From assembly GCA_016215155.1 (NCBI GenBank), contig JACRLQ010000052.1, positions 37,003-101,002 of the forward strand: DNA of 64,000 bases. Direction: 5' to 3'. Positions 1 through 10,282 of this stretch are shown here, one piece after another. Origin of the DNA: Nitrospirota bacterium (lineage in GTDB: Bacteria > Nitrospirota > Thermodesulfovibrionia > Thermodesulfovibrionales > UBA6898). How positions within the stretch are numbered: position 1 is the first letter of the stretch; every line of letters begins with the position of its first letter. The notes below the pieces were generated by a model, which worked only from the letters and a program-made list of their open reading frames with translations, did not search any database and was not told the origin of the DNA. The translations under genes were made by a program, and so were the position numbers.

Positions 1-2
1 TG

Positions 3-113
3 AGCGGCCCTGCAATAATCGAAAATATTACCATTATCGATGGGGCGCTGACTATTTCCGGCGGACCGGTCACTATCGAAAAACTTGTCTTTGATCCTTT
101 ACAGGCTTTCTGA
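3..113 (+). CDS. C-terminal end of a secreted repeat/beta-helix type protein (5' end outside window)
   Basis: An open frame runs from the window edge to TGA at 111-113 and encodes 36 residues ending in LVFDPLQAF. No start is visible because the gene begins before the window. The segment with the core DGALTISGGPVTIEKLVF resembles the C-terminus of the beta-helix protein at 46004-47896, which has GESLTISSGTVTLDRILI in the same final position. This type of ending, an LTIS.GTVT motif close to the stop, is known from large secreted surface proteins of Geobacter-like and Nitrospirota bacteria. The downstream foldase gene starts only one base after the stop, which suggests co-transcription. Function beyond being exported is not determinable. 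Confidence 0.6.
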   Translation, partial: SGPAIIENITIIDGALTISGGPVTIEKLVFDPLQAF

Positions 114-114
114 T

Positions 115-1098
115 ATGACAGCCCGCAAAAGCGCCGTGGTCCGATTGATTTTGCTGCTATGGGCGGGGTGTTTTACCGGCTTAGGGGTTGGACATGCCGC
201 CGGCGCCGAAAGCGGAGATACCGTTGCGGTTGTCGAAGGGACTGCAATAACCGTCAGTGATTTTAAGACGGAGATGGAAAGGCGCGGCCGGATGGTCCCT
301 GGAAATTATGGAAATGAGGCGGAGCGCGAGGCGCTTTTGTGGGACATGGTCGGCAATGAGTTACTGTACAGGGCCGCCCTTAAGGCCGGTTATGATAAAA
401 AACCGGAGATACTCGAATCGATAAAACGGTCGATAATAAACGGGTACAAACAGGAGGCGCTTGAACCTGAACTTGCAAAGATTTCCGTTACCGAGGATGA
501 GATCAGGGCTTATTATCAGGCCCGTCAACAGCAATTTGAAACACCGGGGGGGGTGAGGGCCGCGGTGATCAAAATAGAGGTCCCGGCAAGGGTTTCTGAA
601 GAAAAGAGGGGGCTACTGTTAAAAAGGGCGGCTGAGGCGAGGGAAGAGGCGTTGCGGTTTGGTCCTGCAGTTGCTTCATTTGGCGGGGTCGCCGTGAAAT
701 ACTCCGATCATCAGCCGAGCCGATACAGGGGAGGCGATATAGGGTTCTTAAAGAAAGGCGATCAGGAGTTTATCTGGCCAGAGGAAGTTTTAGACACAAT
801 TTTTTCACTGAAGGTCCAAGGTGAGATCAGCCCTGTGATTGCAACTCAGGCGGGATATTATATCGTAAAGCTCATGGAGTCGAAAGACGGCAAAGTCCGT
901 TCACTGGAAGAGATAAAAGAGGAAGTACGCCACAGAGTTATCTCAGAAAAGAAAAGGGCAATAGAGTCTGCTTTTTTTACCAGACTTAAGGAACAGTCCA
1001 GTGTTATACTCAGGCCCGAGCATCTTAAATCCATAACGCCTGCAGAAGTACCCAAACCGGAACCTCCATCGCTGCCGGCTTCCGTCCGACGCAGGTAG
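115..1098 (+). CDS. Peptidyl-prolyl cis-trans isomerase, SurA/parvulin type (periplasmic foldase)
   Basis: The 327-residue product has an N-terminal hydrophobic signal segment (about residues 9-30, ending near GHAAGA), a SurA-like N-terminal chaperone region, and a parvulin rotamase domain at roughly residues 125-265 with the family pattern GGDIGFLKKGD followed by FSLKVQGEISPVI and GYYIVKLME. Family members catalyse proline isomerisation and chaperone outer-membrane or secreted proteins in the periplasm. I chose ATG at 115 because the signal peptide follows directly. A longer frame from TTG at 85 would add ten residues lying inside the preceding gene. The preceding secreted protein ends one base upstream, so the foldase may assist its export. 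The next gene is convergent and its stop lies three bases away. Confidence 0.85.
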   Translation: MTARKSAVVRLILLLWAGCFTGLGVGHAAGAESGDTVAVVEGTAITVSDFKTEMERRGRMVPGNYGNEAEREALLWDMVGNELLYRAALKAGYDKKPEILESIKRSIINGYKQEALEPELAKISVTEDEIRAYYQARQQQFETPGGVRAAVIKIEVPARVSEEKRGLLLKRAAEAREEALRFGPAVASFGGVAVKYSDHQPSRYRGGDIGFLKKGDQEFIWPEEVLDTIFSLKVQGEISPVIATQAGYYIVKLMESKDGKVRSLEEIKEEVRHRVISEKKRAIESAFFTRLKEQSSVILRPEHLKSITPAEVPKPEPPSLPASVRRR

Positions 1099-1100
1099 TT

Positions 1101-4100
1101 TCAGGCTTTCTCTGAGGCCGGCCGCCGCCATTTTGTGAAGGCAAACCCAAGATCGTCCAAAAGTGAATAGACGACCGGGGTGGCGATGAGGGTCAGAAGG
1201 AGAGAGAGAGTCTGTCCTCCGATAACGACGACCGCGATTACGCGGCGTTCCTCTGCGCCGGGCCCGGCGCCGGCCGCAAGCGGGATCATGCCGGCCACGA
1301 AGGTGAGGGTGGTCATGAGGATCGGCCTCAGCCTGTCGCGGTTGCCCTGGAGGATCGCCGCGGCACGGTCCATTCCGGCGGCCCGCAAGTTGTTCATGTG
1401 GTCGATCTGGAGTATGGCATTTTTCTTGACCACGCCGAAGAGCACCAATATGCCGAGCGCCGAATAAAGGTTCAGTGTGTTGCCCGTGAGCCAGAGCGAC
1501 AAAAGCGCGAAAGGCACAGTAAGAGGCAGAGACAGCAGGATAGTGAAGGGGTGGATGAGGTTTTCGAACTGTGAGGCTAGGATCATATACATGAATATTA
1601 TTGACAGGGCAAAGGCCCAGATAAACTCTCCGAAGGTCCGTTCGAGTTCACGTCCCCGGCCGGATACCGCGGTTGTATAGCCTGGGGGCAGATTCATCTC
1701 TGATACAGCCGAACGTAGGGCCGACAAACGGTCAGCCAGTCCATAACCCGGAGCTACCGACGCGCGCAGGCGCACTTCCCTCTGCCTGTCGAGGTGGTCT
1801 ATGCGTGAGGCGCTCTTGACCTGTTCGATCCGGGCCACATTGTCAAGACGCACCAAAGTGCCGTCCTCCCGGGACACAAAAAGGCGCCCTATGGCAGCGG
1901 GGTTAGCACGGTCTTCCTCACGCAGCCGCAGCTGTACGTCATAATCCTCGTTAGCAGCGGGGTCCCTGAAACGGGAGACTTCCTGGTCGCCCCCCACGAG
2001 AAGCCTGATCGCGGTCCCTACCCGTCCGGGATCTATGCCCTGGTCGGCGGCCCTCGCCCTGTCCAGCTGGATGCGTAGTTCCGGTTTATCAAGCTTAAGC
2101 GTCGTGTCGGCATCTATGATGCCCAGTGCATCAGCCCTTGTCCTGAGACTTTCAGCGTATGAATATAGCGCGTTGAGATCAGGTCCCCGGAGCACGAAAT
2201 CAATTTCCGCGCTGCCGCCGCCGATATTGAAACCGGTCAGGTTACGCACTGATATCCTGAGGTCCCTGAATTTTTTGAGCCGCTTTCGCACCTCCTTCAT
2301 GATCTCGTTCTGGGAACTGATCTGCCGGAATGTCTCAAGAGGCCTTCCGGCAAGGGTGTTCCTTGCCAGAAGCCCGAGGGAAAAGACACGCTCCTCATGA
2401 GGCGCCAGCCGCACGTAGGTCCTGCCCTCGCTGACTCCACCTATGAAACCGCCCCCGGCCGTGGTGAGGACGGTACGGACCCCGGGCACCTCGCGGATCT
2501 CTTTCCCTATCGCGAGCATGATCTCGTCCATAGCCGCCAGGCTCGTGCCCTGGGGGGCGGTGACATTGACATTGAACTCGCCTTCGTCCACATTGCCCGG
2601 CAGGTAATCCTGTTTCAGGAGTTTATACAGGGGTATTGTCGATAGTATGACCGCCAGAGATACCAGGACCACCGGCATCCGGTTCCGCATGGCAAAAGAG
2701 AGGGCCGTGGCGTAGCCCCTGTCGAGCCATCCGTAGAACCCGCCCCGGGACCTGGGGGCCTCTTCCCCGTTTTCGATGTTTCCGTGTCCGGCCCTCAGCG
2801 GCCGCAACAGTCTTGCGCTCATCATCGGGGTGAGGGTAAACGAGACGAGAAGGCTCACCATGACAGCCACCGCGGCGGTGATTCCGAACTGATACAGAAA
2901 GCGGCCGGAGATGCTCGACATGAAAGAGACCGGAATGAAGATGACGACAAGTGAAAGCGTCGTAGCCATCACGGCGAGGCCTATGTCGGCGGTCGCGGCC
3001 CTTGCCGCCTCGAATGGCTCCATGCCTTTTTCCTCGATGAAACGGAATATGTTTTCGAGGACGACAATGGCGTCATCTATCACAACCCCCACCATAAGCA
3101 CGAGGGCGAGCATGGTCACGCTGTTGAGCGTAAAATTCAGGGCATGCATCATGCCGAAGGTCGCTATAACCGACGCCGGTATGGCAACGGCTGCGATCAC
3201 GGTCGAGCGCCAGTTGCGCATGAAGGCCAGAACGACAAGGGACGCAAGTATACTGCCCAGGACGAGATGCACGTTGATTTCATGGAGCGCCGCATAGATA
3301 TAGCGTGACTGGTCCTGAATTACCGTCAGCTCCAGCCCGGACGGCAGTTCCGCCCCGGCCGCCCTGAGGTTTTTCTTGACGCTCTCGATGACCGCGACAG
3401 TATTGGCGCCCGACTGCCTCCGGACCTCGAGGACCACGGTGGGGATGCCGTTTAAGCGCGCCGTTGAGCGCTGCTCCTTGGCGTCGTCCCTGGCCCATCC
3501 GATATCGCGTATCCTGATCGGCGCCCCATCGATAGTGGTTATGACAAGATTGTTGAATGCCTGGGCGTCCGTAAGCTTGCCGATCGTTCTCAGGGTCTCT
3601 TCACGGGGGCCTCTCGTAACATTGCCGCCGGCGGAATCCGTGTTCTGCCGGATTATGGCGTCACGGACCAGAGTAACCGGCATCCGGTAAGCCTCCAGCC
3701 GGTCCGCCTCAACCCATACGTTCATGGCGCGACTGAGTCCTCCGACGAGTTGGACATCACCTACGCCGTCAGAGCGCTCCAGTCGTACCTTTACGATTTT
3801 ATCGGCCAGTTCCGTAAGCTCACGAAGCGCGCGTTTACCCGAGAGCGCGACGGTAAGGACCGGCTGGGAGTCATTGTCCGCTTTGGCGATCAGAGGAGGG
3901 GTGGCGTCATCCGGGAGGTTTTTAAGTACTGTAGCGACGCGGTCCCGCACGTCCTGGGTCGCCGCATCTATGTCACGGCCCAGGTTGAAGGTCACAATTA
4001 CAACCGATGTGCCGGGCCCGGATATCGAGCGGAGCTCGTCTATGCCCTGGATGGTATTGACCGCCTCCTCGATACGTTTCGAAATCTCGGTCTCGACCTC

Positions 4101-4274
4101 TTCAGTGGAGGCCCCCGGAAGTTGTGTGCGTATGGTTACGGTCGGCAGATCTACTGAGGGGAAACGGTCGACGCCGAGGCGGACATAGCTTGCCCCGCCC
4201 ACGACACAGAGCGCCAGAATGAGCATTGCGGCAAAGATCGGCCGGCGTATGCAGATTTCGGCGAGTTTTTGCAC
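1101..4274 (-). CDS. RND-family efflux transporter, inner-membrane permease
   Basis: The 1057-residue protein has the architecture of an AcrB/MdtB-type hydrophobe/amphiphile efflux pump: one N-terminal transmembrane helix (IFAAMLILALCVVGG), a large periplasmic porter loop, a block of helices around residues 335-550 containing MVGVVIDDAIVVLENIFR, a second porter loop, and a final helix block with LFGVVKKNAILQIDH. The two Asp in the VVIDDAIV helix match the proton-relay acids of RND pumps. Length is normal for the family. It lies 7 bases downstream of the adaptor gene on the same strand, forming a pump/adaptor pair. No TolC-like outer-membrane channel is present, so one must be recruited from elsewhere. 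Substrate cannot be read from sequence. Confidence 0.95.
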   Translation of the reverse strand: MQKLAEICIRRPIFAAMLILALCVVGGASYVRLGVDRFPSVDLPTVTIRTQLPGASTEEVETEISKRIEEAVNTIQGIDELRSISGPGTSVVIVTFNLGRDIDAATQDVRDRVATVLKNLPDDATPPLIAKADNDSQPVLTVALSGKRALRELTELADKIVKVRLERSDGVGDVQLVGGLSRAMNVWVEADRLEAYRMPVTLVRDAIIRQNTDSAGGNVTRGPREETLRTIGKLTDAQAFNNLVITTIDGAPIRIRDIGWARDDAKEQRSTARLNGIPTVVLEVRRQSGANTVAVIESVKKNLRAAGAELPSGLELTVIQDQSRYIYAALHEINVHLVLGSILASLVVLAFMRNWRSTVIAAVAIPASVIATFGMMHALNFTLNSVTMLALVLMVGVVIDDAIVVLENIFRFIEEKGMEPFEAARAATADIGLAVMATTLSLVVIFIPVSFMSSISGRFLYQFGITAAVAVMVSLLVSFTLTPMMSARLLRPLRAGHGNIENGEEAPRSRGGFYGWLDRGYATALSFAMRNRMPVVLVSLAVILSTIPLYKLLKQDYLPGNVDEGEFNVNVTAPQGTSLAAMDEIMLAIGKEIREVPGVRTVLTTAGGGFIGGVSEGRTYVRLAPHEERVFSLGLLARNTLAGRPLETFRQISSQNEIMKEVRKRLKKFRDLRISVRNLTGFNIGGGSAEIDFVLRGPDLNALYSYAESLRTRADALGIIDADTTLKLDKPELRIQLDRARAADQGIDPGRVGTAIRLLVGGDQEVSRFRDPAANEDYDVQLRLREEDRANPAAIGRLFVSREDGTLVRLDNVARIEQVKSASRIDHLDRQREVRLRASVAPGYGLADRLSALRSAVSEMNLPPGYTTAVSGRGRELERTFGEFIWAFALSIIFMYMILASQFENLIHPFTILLSLPLTVPFALLSLWLTGNTLNLYSALGILVLFGVVKKNAILQIDHMNNLRAAGMDRAAAILQGNRDRLRPILMTTLTFVAGMIPLAAGAGPGAEERRVIAVVVIGGQTLSLLLTLIATPVVYSLLDDLGFAFTKWRRPASEKA

Positions 4275-4281
4275 GCAGGTC

Positions 4282-5490
4282 CTATTGTTTCACAGAGACA
4301 GGCTCTCCGTCGCCAAGGTTTCCCGGCTCGGCCACGATAAGATCTCCCGGGGCCAGGCCTTCAAGGACTTCCACCCTGTCGCCAGCGCGGCGTCCCGTCC
4401 GTATCCTGCGCTCAACGGCCACCCCCTGTTTTTCCAGGATCACCTTCTCTATACCTGCAAAGTTAATTATCGCTGATACCGGAGCAAAAACTACCGGTTG
4501 TTGGGCCTCGATCAGGATCTCGGCAGTGGCAAATGAGCCTGCCCTCAGCCTGCCCTCAGTGTTTTCGACCTCGGCTTCAATGGTGAGCGTGCGGTTCTGT
4601 TTCTCGAAGACGGGGCTCAATCTGACCACCCGGCCGGTATGTTCGGTCTGATCGCCTTCTACCCTGACGTGTGTCACCTGTCCGGCTCTAATGCCGGCCG
4701 CGTCCCGTTCCGGCACGGAAGCCCTAAGTCTCAGCGGATGATTTCTGACCAGAACCGCGATGGGAGAACCCGCCGGCAGAAACTCACCGACCGAGGTCTT
4801 TCGCTCCCTCACCGCGCCATCTATTGGAGAATGAAGCGTGGCATCCGCCAACTGCTGGCGTGCCAGCGCCAGTTCGCTTTTCCGCTGCGCGAGGAGGGCC
4901 TGACGGTCCCGGACCTCTTCGATGCTCGCCTGATACCGGCTTTCGGCAACGAGCTGGCGGGATACTGCCGAGTCGAGGTCCATCTTCGAAATATAGTTCT
5001 TTTCATGCAGGCTTGCAGCGCGTTCCCGGTTAAGCCGGGCCTCCTCAAGGACCGCCCGGGCCTCTCTGACCGGCGCTGTTTTATCAGGATCGACGAGATC
5101 GTCTTTGCCCTCCGGAGAGAGCCCCAACCGCGCCCGTGTCTGGCGCAGCGCGGCCTCCGCCTGCTCAATTTTCAGAAGAAAGTCAGTCGGGTCGAGTCTG
5201 GCTATGATCTGGTTTTTCCGGACCGTGCTGCCGAGATCGACCATCAGCTCGCTGATCCGTCCGGCCACCTTGAAACTGGCGACTACTTCTTCATCTGCGG
5301 CGAGGGTGCCGGTAACGGTCACTGTGCGGGGCAGATTTCCTCTCTCGACCGGGACAAGTACAACGGCACGAGGGACCCTGGCCTTTGAGTCAGCCGGGGT
5401 TTTAGATTTTCCGCAAGCGGTGAGGGCGGACGCAAAAACCGTGATGGTTAACAGTGCGATAAATAAGTCTTTTCTAATAATTCCTGACAT
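4282..5490 (-). CDS. RND efflux membrane-fusion (adaptor) protein
   Basis: The 402-residue protein begins with a signal sequence and lipobox-like end (ALTACGKS), so it is probably a lipid-anchored periplasmic adaptor. It shows the HlyD/AcrA order: a barrel-sandwich half (VASFKVAGRISELMVDLGS), a long alpha-helical hairpin at about residues 95-200, the second sandwich half (LHSPIDGAVRERKTSVGEFL), a beta-barrel, and a C-terminal membrane-proximal domain ending in GDGEPVSVKQ. It bridges the permease encoded just downstream to an outer-membrane channel. The start ATG is followed immediately by the hydrophobic signal. A bidirectional terminator lies about 50 bases upstream of its start, separating it from the TonB-receptor unit. 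Confidence 0.93.
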   Translation of the reverse strand: MSGIIRKDLFIALLTITVFASALTACGKSKTPADSKARVPRAVVLVPVERGNLPRTVTVTGTLAADEEVVASFKVAGRISELMVDLGSTVRKNQIIARLDPTDFLLKIEQAEAALRQTRARLGLSPEGKDDLVDPDKTAPVREARAVLEEARLNRERAASLHEKNYISKMDLDSAVSRQLVAESRYQASIEEVRDRQALLAQRKSELALARQQLADATLHSPIDGAVRERKTSVGEFLPAGSPIAVLVRNHPLRLRASVPERDAAGIRAGQVTHVRVEGDQTEHTGRVVRLSPVFEKQNRTLTIEAEVENTEGRLRAGSFATAEILIEAQQPVVFAPVSAIINFAGIEKVILEKQGVAVERRIRTGRRAGDRVEVLEGLAPGDLIVAEPGNLGDGEPVSVKQ

Positions 5491-5537
5491 AGGTGAAATT
5501 TAGCATGCCGAAACGACAAAAAACAATAAATGTCCTC

Positions 5538-5576
5538 AAAAAAGCCTTGCGGCTATTGTGGCTGCAAGGCTTTTTT
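5538..5576. terminator. Bidirectional intrinsic terminator
   Basis: A run of six A (5538-5543) is followed by GCCTTGC (5544-5550), a 13-base loop, the complementary GCAAGGC (5564-5570) and six T (5571-5576). The hairpin with flanking A and T tracts can act in both directions. The relevant use is to end minus-strand transcription from the TonB-receptor unit, whose stop is at 5594. Confidence 0.85.
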
Positions 5577-5593
5577 GCTGCAGATGAGCGAAA

Positions 5594-7738
5594 TTATAGT
5601 TTCCAGGATGCCTTTATTCCTACGGACCTTCCACGGGCGTAACTCCACCAGGCATGCCAGTCTTCCTTGGCTTGCAGTCGGGCATCTTTGTCAAGGACAT
5701 TTAATACATACAGTGATAAATCCTGGCGCTTATGTAACAGGTTCACAAATCTCAGATTTAAATCTACTAAATAGTCACCACTGTAGTGGTCAGGATGATA
5801 AGCAGGCGGAACCCACGAGTAGGCTGTTGCAAGTACATTGTTCATCTTTAGATCGGCCCAGCCATTAAGGTTGGCATTTTTAAAGATATTTTATCAGTAA
5901 ACAGATAAGTCAGGCCGGCAGCGTAAATATGATTAGGGATGCCTCCGTAATAGTTTGACGTTTTTCCAAACTTGTCTTTAGTCTCAGCCGTGGCATATCC
6001 ATAGTTAAAGTGAAATATTAATTTTCCATCCAGAAGGCTCCTTTTAAAGGACACCTCAAGACCCCTGGACCAAATATCTCCGGCATCAACGAAAGCAGCG
6101 GCCAGTGCATCATACGTATTGCGGTCCTTTATTTTCATATGGAAAGCGTCAATAATTAATTGGGTCTTTTCATCATTATAAATAAGAGCGACATCATGTG
6201 ATCCTATCTTTTCAGATTCCCTTACACTGCCTGCTTTGGTAAGAGCGACTTCAAAGCTTTTGTCCATTGACGGCCTGAAATATCCGGTGTTATACATATA
6301 TTTCAGGGATAAGGCATCACTGAATTTGTAGATAACAGCCCCTCTGGGCATAAGAATGCCTACCTTCTCTCTGGGGTCATTGTAATCAATCCTTAAACCA
6401 CCGATTAAGGTTAATTTATCAGTGACATAGTAAGTATCTTCAACATAGGCGCCATAAGATTTATCCCTTGTTTTATTATATTTAATAAGTGGTACACGGC
6501 CGACGGGCGTATTGCCGGTATTTACATCAACATATGTAATTTCACCGGGGCCCGCGTCCGCAACTCTTATCTGGGCTCCAGCTAAAAGTTTGTGCTTTTT
6601 ATTTATGTCCCAATTCAAGATAAACTCTAAACCAACACCCTTTTCCGGATATTCTTCCGTGGCGTGGACCGGTATTTTAGCAGGATCGTTATATTGAGAC
6701 CCGTGCTGAGTACCGGAATCAACAAGTTTCTCTCTCAGGTAGTCGATCTGTTTAACAGTAATTTTTGTGTCCAGGGTCATATTGCCGGACAGTTGGCCAT
6801 GATGGCTTAATTCCAGATGAACGTCTATGGAAGTTATAATGGATTTTTGATCTATTTTATCAGGGTAGTCAGTGGCCTGCTGTGTTGTCCAGAAAGAGTA
6901 GATACTCTTTTCAGAAGCCAAAGCTTTGATTGTGAAATCCCTGTATCTGAGTTTTCCGTAGATTTCATAGCTGGGATAGAGGTGGTTAAAATTGGCCTGC
7001 TGGTCATTCCAGGGGACTGTTCCGAAATCAAAAAACAAAGTTTTTGTAGCCATTTTGTTCTACACCAAAACCGTCGCTTTGAGCGTATGTCAGGGAAAGA
7101 ATATATTCACCGTCAGAAAACCGCTTGCCTGAAAGAAGATTGGCCTGTCTATGATTGTCTTTTGTAGCCATATCGACATTTATAATATTTCCATCTATAT
7201 CGTTACCGTCTTTGGTAATAATACTGATTATTCCCAGCGAGGCATCCGATCCCCACATGGTAGATCCCGGCCCGGGAATTACTTCGACTCTTTTTACCAT
7301 ATCTAACCCAGGAAATTTATCCGCGTTAACAGCACCGCTTTTGGAAATATTATTTAGAGGAATACCGTCAAGAAGAAAAAGTATTTTATCATTTGAGCTG
7401 CTTCTTATGCCCCGATTGGCGATAACAAAGGGCTGGTCTATTCTCGGATAAACGTAAAATCCGGGGATATATTTGACAAGTTCCATTATATTACGTACGC
7501 CTGTACGTTGAATATCTTCCGCTGTAAAGACATAAATCGGGGAGGGGGACTCATTGATTTTCTGCGAGCGTTTAGAGGCCGACGTTATTTCCACCTCCAT
7601 CAGGTCCTTGAGGTTCATGGCCATCAAAGTTTCAATACGGGATTGGTCCAGCTGCTCTTGCGCAGCCTCTAAGGATTGGCGGAAGAAAAAGAAAACAAAG
7701 CAAACGATAAATAAAAAAAACAGTCTGGAAGTACCCAT
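5594..7738 (-). pseudogene. TonB-dependent outer-membrane receptor, broken by two homopolymer frameshifts
   Basis: Three consecutive minus-strand frames together make one TonB-dependent receptor. The first (7738-7028) carries a signal peptide and the plug domain (VFTAEDIQRTGVRNIMELVK, PGPGSTMWGSDA). The second (about 7053-5848) and third (to 5594) carry the beta-barrel, ending RSVGIKASWKL. Reading continuity is restored by adding one base to the six-base A run at 7030-7035 (V-F-F-D-F-G) and by a one-base shift in the five-base T run at 5877-5881 (K-I-S-L-K-N-A-N-L-N-G). The gene is third in an operon after a YfiR-like protein and a sensor kinase, a set often seen together in anaerobic Gram-negatives. 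The frameshifts may be real decay, phase variation or assembly error. As read, no full receptor is made. Confidence 0.88.
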
Positions 7739-7906
7739 AACGCCTCCCTGAGTTATTGGATTCTCATGGCTTCTACGCAGTTTTTTCCCGGATCAACAGG
7801 GTGCTTAATACAACCGTAGCAAATATCGTTTCAGTGTGCAAGCCCAAAAATGAAATAATACGGGAGGACCAATTTATAAATCTTTTTTTTAAACAGGCCC
7901 GGAACG

Positions 7907-9559
7907 CTATATCCTTTTACTGTAGTTTATCTCCCTGAACCGGACATGCATTCTTGTTCCGTTTGTTCTGTCCAGGTCCAGTGTTCCCCGGAGCTGATGC
8001 TCTATCAATGTGGTGATAAGCTGCAGGCCCAATGATTCCGATTTCCCCATCTCAATCCCCTCAGGGATACCTACCCCGTTATCGCTTATAACCAGATCGT
8101 ACACGGTGCGGTCTTCAACCAGGGTCTGCCCGAGGAATATATTAATTTCACCTTTCCTGCCTCCGGGAAAGGCGTGTTTCAGGCTGTTGGACAGAAGCTC
8201 ATTGATGATCAAGCCGCACGGTATGGCGGTGTCAATATTAAGAAAAACATTGTCCGCCTCAATGGTCAGAGAAACGTTCCGGGCATTTGATTCATATACC
8301 GACAAAAGGCTTCGTGAAAGATCTTTTATGTAATCCTGAAAATCAATGCTCGCCATGTCCTTCGACATGTACAATTTTTCATGGACAAGGGACATTGTTT
8401 TTATCCGGTTTTTGGTGTCATTGAATATATCCGAGTATTGACCGTCCCGGTTTTTATCTGATTGAAGGCTTAAGAGGCTGACAATGACCTGCATGTTATT
8501 TTTGACCCTGTGGTGGATCTCCCTCAGGAGCAGTTCTTTTTCCCTGAGAGACGCCTTGATCTTGTCGACAGCCATCCTTTTCTCCGTCACGTCAACGCCG
8601 GAACTTAATGTGCCCGTAACGTTGTTTTTGTCATCTTTTAACACCGTGTTATACCATGCGATCAGCCTCTCTCCGCCGCTTCCGGTCAAAACGGAATTTT
8701 CAAAATATTCAACAGGTTCAATACTGCCGGAAACCATCTTTGAAAAGATTTTTTTTGTTTCATCTCGTGCGCTTTCCGGAAGAAAGTTGTCGAACCATTT
8801 CCTGCCTAGTATCTCATCCTCTGCAAATTCAAGGATCTCGCAGCCCTTTTTATTGATGAGCGTTACCCTCTGGTCGATGTCGAGAATCACAACTATGACA
8901 GCGGAGGTATCCAGATATTTCCTGAGCTTCTCCTTTTCTTTAAGAAGCGCGGCCTCACGGATATTGACCTGTTCCAGCATTTCATTGAAACTGTCATAAA
9001 GGACGGAAATCTCATCGGTACCCTTTCTTTCTATACGCAGGGAGTAATCCCCCTCCTCTGAAATTGTTCTGGTCATTCTGGTCAGATCAAGGATAGGACC
9101 TGACAAAATCTTCTGGAGCCGGACAGCGAGGACATAGGAGATGGACATTATTACGCTTCCCAATTTATAGATTATCGGGCTGCTCGTGTGCAGATATTCT
9201 CCCGCAAATTCACTGGACCCCTCCGGGAGCTCCGGCGGCGTTATCATCGAACCTTCCCTGTTATAAAAAGCAAACAGGTTTCCGTCTTCGTCATAAATAT
9301 ATCCATTCATCATATCCGGCAATGCGGCCATTTTTTTGAGAATTTCTCCGGCTCCCTCCTGGTCATTGAAGACAAGCGGAGTTACGGCATACTCGCCTAT
9401 GAGTCTTGCGTTTACGACGGCGTTGTCCACCATATTTACCCTGAACGTTCTGATATCGTTTATAATCACAAATGTAAAACCCAGCCCTGTGGCAATGAAT
9501 GCCACTGTCAGGATAATGACGACCAGCTTGTTTTTTATGGAAAGCCCGCTGAACGGCAT
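7907..9559 (-). CDS. Membrane sensor histidine kinase (CHASE8-like/HAMP/PAS/HisKA_2)
   Basis: The 550-residue protein has a first transmembrane helix (residues about 11-31), a periplasmic CHASE8-like region, a HAMP domain (about 148-200), a PAS domain (about 215-330), a HisKA_2 dimerisation domain with [19 protein letters not shown] (about 344-365) and a HATPase domain with [12 protein letters not shown] and DNGVGIPEG. The HHRVKNN motif places it in the group typified by EtrA/HWE-related kinases. The stretch between SSPIIYK and SYVLAVRLQ is about 35-40 residues shorter than I would expect, leaving a very short second membrane segment, which looks like an in-frame deletion. It starts two bases after yfiR and precedes the TonB receptor, so it probably belongs to the same signalling unit. 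No cognate receiver is adjacent. Confidence 0.9.
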   Translation of the reverse strand: MPFSGLSIKNKLVVIILTVAFIATGLGFTFVIINDIRTFRVNMVDNAVVNARLIGEYAVTPLVFNDQEGAGEILKKMAALPDMMNGYIYDEDGNLFAFYNREGSMITPPELPEGSSEFAGEYLHTSSPIIYKLGSVIMSISYVLAVRLQKILSGPILDLTRMTRTISEEGDYSLRIERKGTDEISVLYDSFNEMLEQVNIREAALLKEKEKLRKYLDTSAVIVVILDIDQRVTLINKKGCEILEFAEDEILGRKWFDNFLPESARDETKKIFSKMVSGSIEPVEYFENSVLTGSGGERLIAWYNTVLKDDKNNVTGTLSSGVDVTEKRMAVDKIKASLREKELLLREIHHRVKNNMQVIVSLLSLQSDKNRDGQYSDIFNDTKNRIKTMSLVHEKLYMSKDMASIDFQDYIKDLSRSLLSVYESNARNVSLTIEADNVFLNIDTAIPCGLIINELLSNSLKHAFPGGRKGEINIFLGQTLVEDRTVYDLVISDNGVGIPEGIEMGKSESLGLQLITTLIEHQLRGTLDLDRTNGTRMHVRFREINYSKRI

Positions 9560-9561
9560 CG

Positions 9562-10131
9562 TTATCTGCCCCCTGCCGGATTTACGATTTTTGCGATCTG
9601 CATAAGCATATAACTGAAGCTCAACACTGATTCCCTGACGGCGGTTTCATTGATTTCGAACCGGAGTTTGTTGTTCGACACATAAAAATTAACGAGCACG
9701 CCTCCGGCGGCAAAACCTTCAGTGTCGCCGACCGTAAGAATGGGCCTGCCCATAGTTGACGCAAGCACCTTCTGAAGTTTTTCTTTCGAAATATTGGAGA
9801 TGAAAAGGAGATGGCAGCCGGCAATGCCGTCAATATCTGAAATTCGTCGAACTGTTACTTTCTTGTCCCTGATTTTTATGGAGGAGAATATTTTCTTCAG
9901 TACAGGTTCAAAGGCGTTATCCCCTATAATCCCTATTACAAAGGGCTTTGAAGTGTCATCAATTGCCGATTCCCTGGGCCATTCCACGAACCGCGTAATC
10001 TTTTCAATATAGACCGCCTTAAGGGTAAGTTCCTCAATCCCGGAATCAGCGGCGGCGGAAGCAGGGGTATGGAGGGGCGCTGACAGCTGGGTCGCGACAA
10101 GTACAATAAAGCAGATGAGGCATCTTTTCAC
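9562..10131 (-). CDS. YfiR-like periplasmic protein (DUF4154)
   Basis: The 189-residue product has a signal peptide (cleavage near PASAAADS) and the YfiR/DUF4154 pattern: [16 protein letters not shown], then [33 protein letters not shown] and a C-terminal [15 protein letters not shown]. In Pseudomonas YfiR is a periplasmic repressor of the diguanylate cyclase YfiN. In this arrangement, next to a sensor kinase and a TonB receptor, YfiR-like proteins are common but their role is not established. The gene is first in the minus-strand operon, two bases before the kinase. I infer a periplasmic sensing role coupled to the kinase. Confidence 0.85.
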   Translation of the reverse strand: MKRCLICFIVLVATQLSAPLHTPASAAADSGIEELTLKAVYIEKITRFVEWPRESAIDDTSKPFVIGIIGDNAFEPVLKKIFSSIKIRDKKVTVRRISDIDGIAGCHLLFISNISKEKLQKVLASTMGRPILTVGDTEGFAAGGVLVNFYVSNNKLRFEINETAVRESVLSFSYMLMQIAKIVNPAGGR

Positions 10132-10282
10132 GAACGCGCATCCATTTGCACCCTCTTCATCTTACTTGAATTATACGCCCGATTCATTTTCTGTCAAAGC
10201 TGCCGGGCCAAAAAAAGAGCAGCGCAGTCTTCCGCCATATCCCTGTTTTCGGCCTTCCCGTCTTTCACCGCTCCGGGCGTCC

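Noticed and set aside
5594..5845. The last TonB-receptor fragment as a separate small gene
   Set aside because: It continues the barrel sequence directly after a one-base shift and has no ribosome site.
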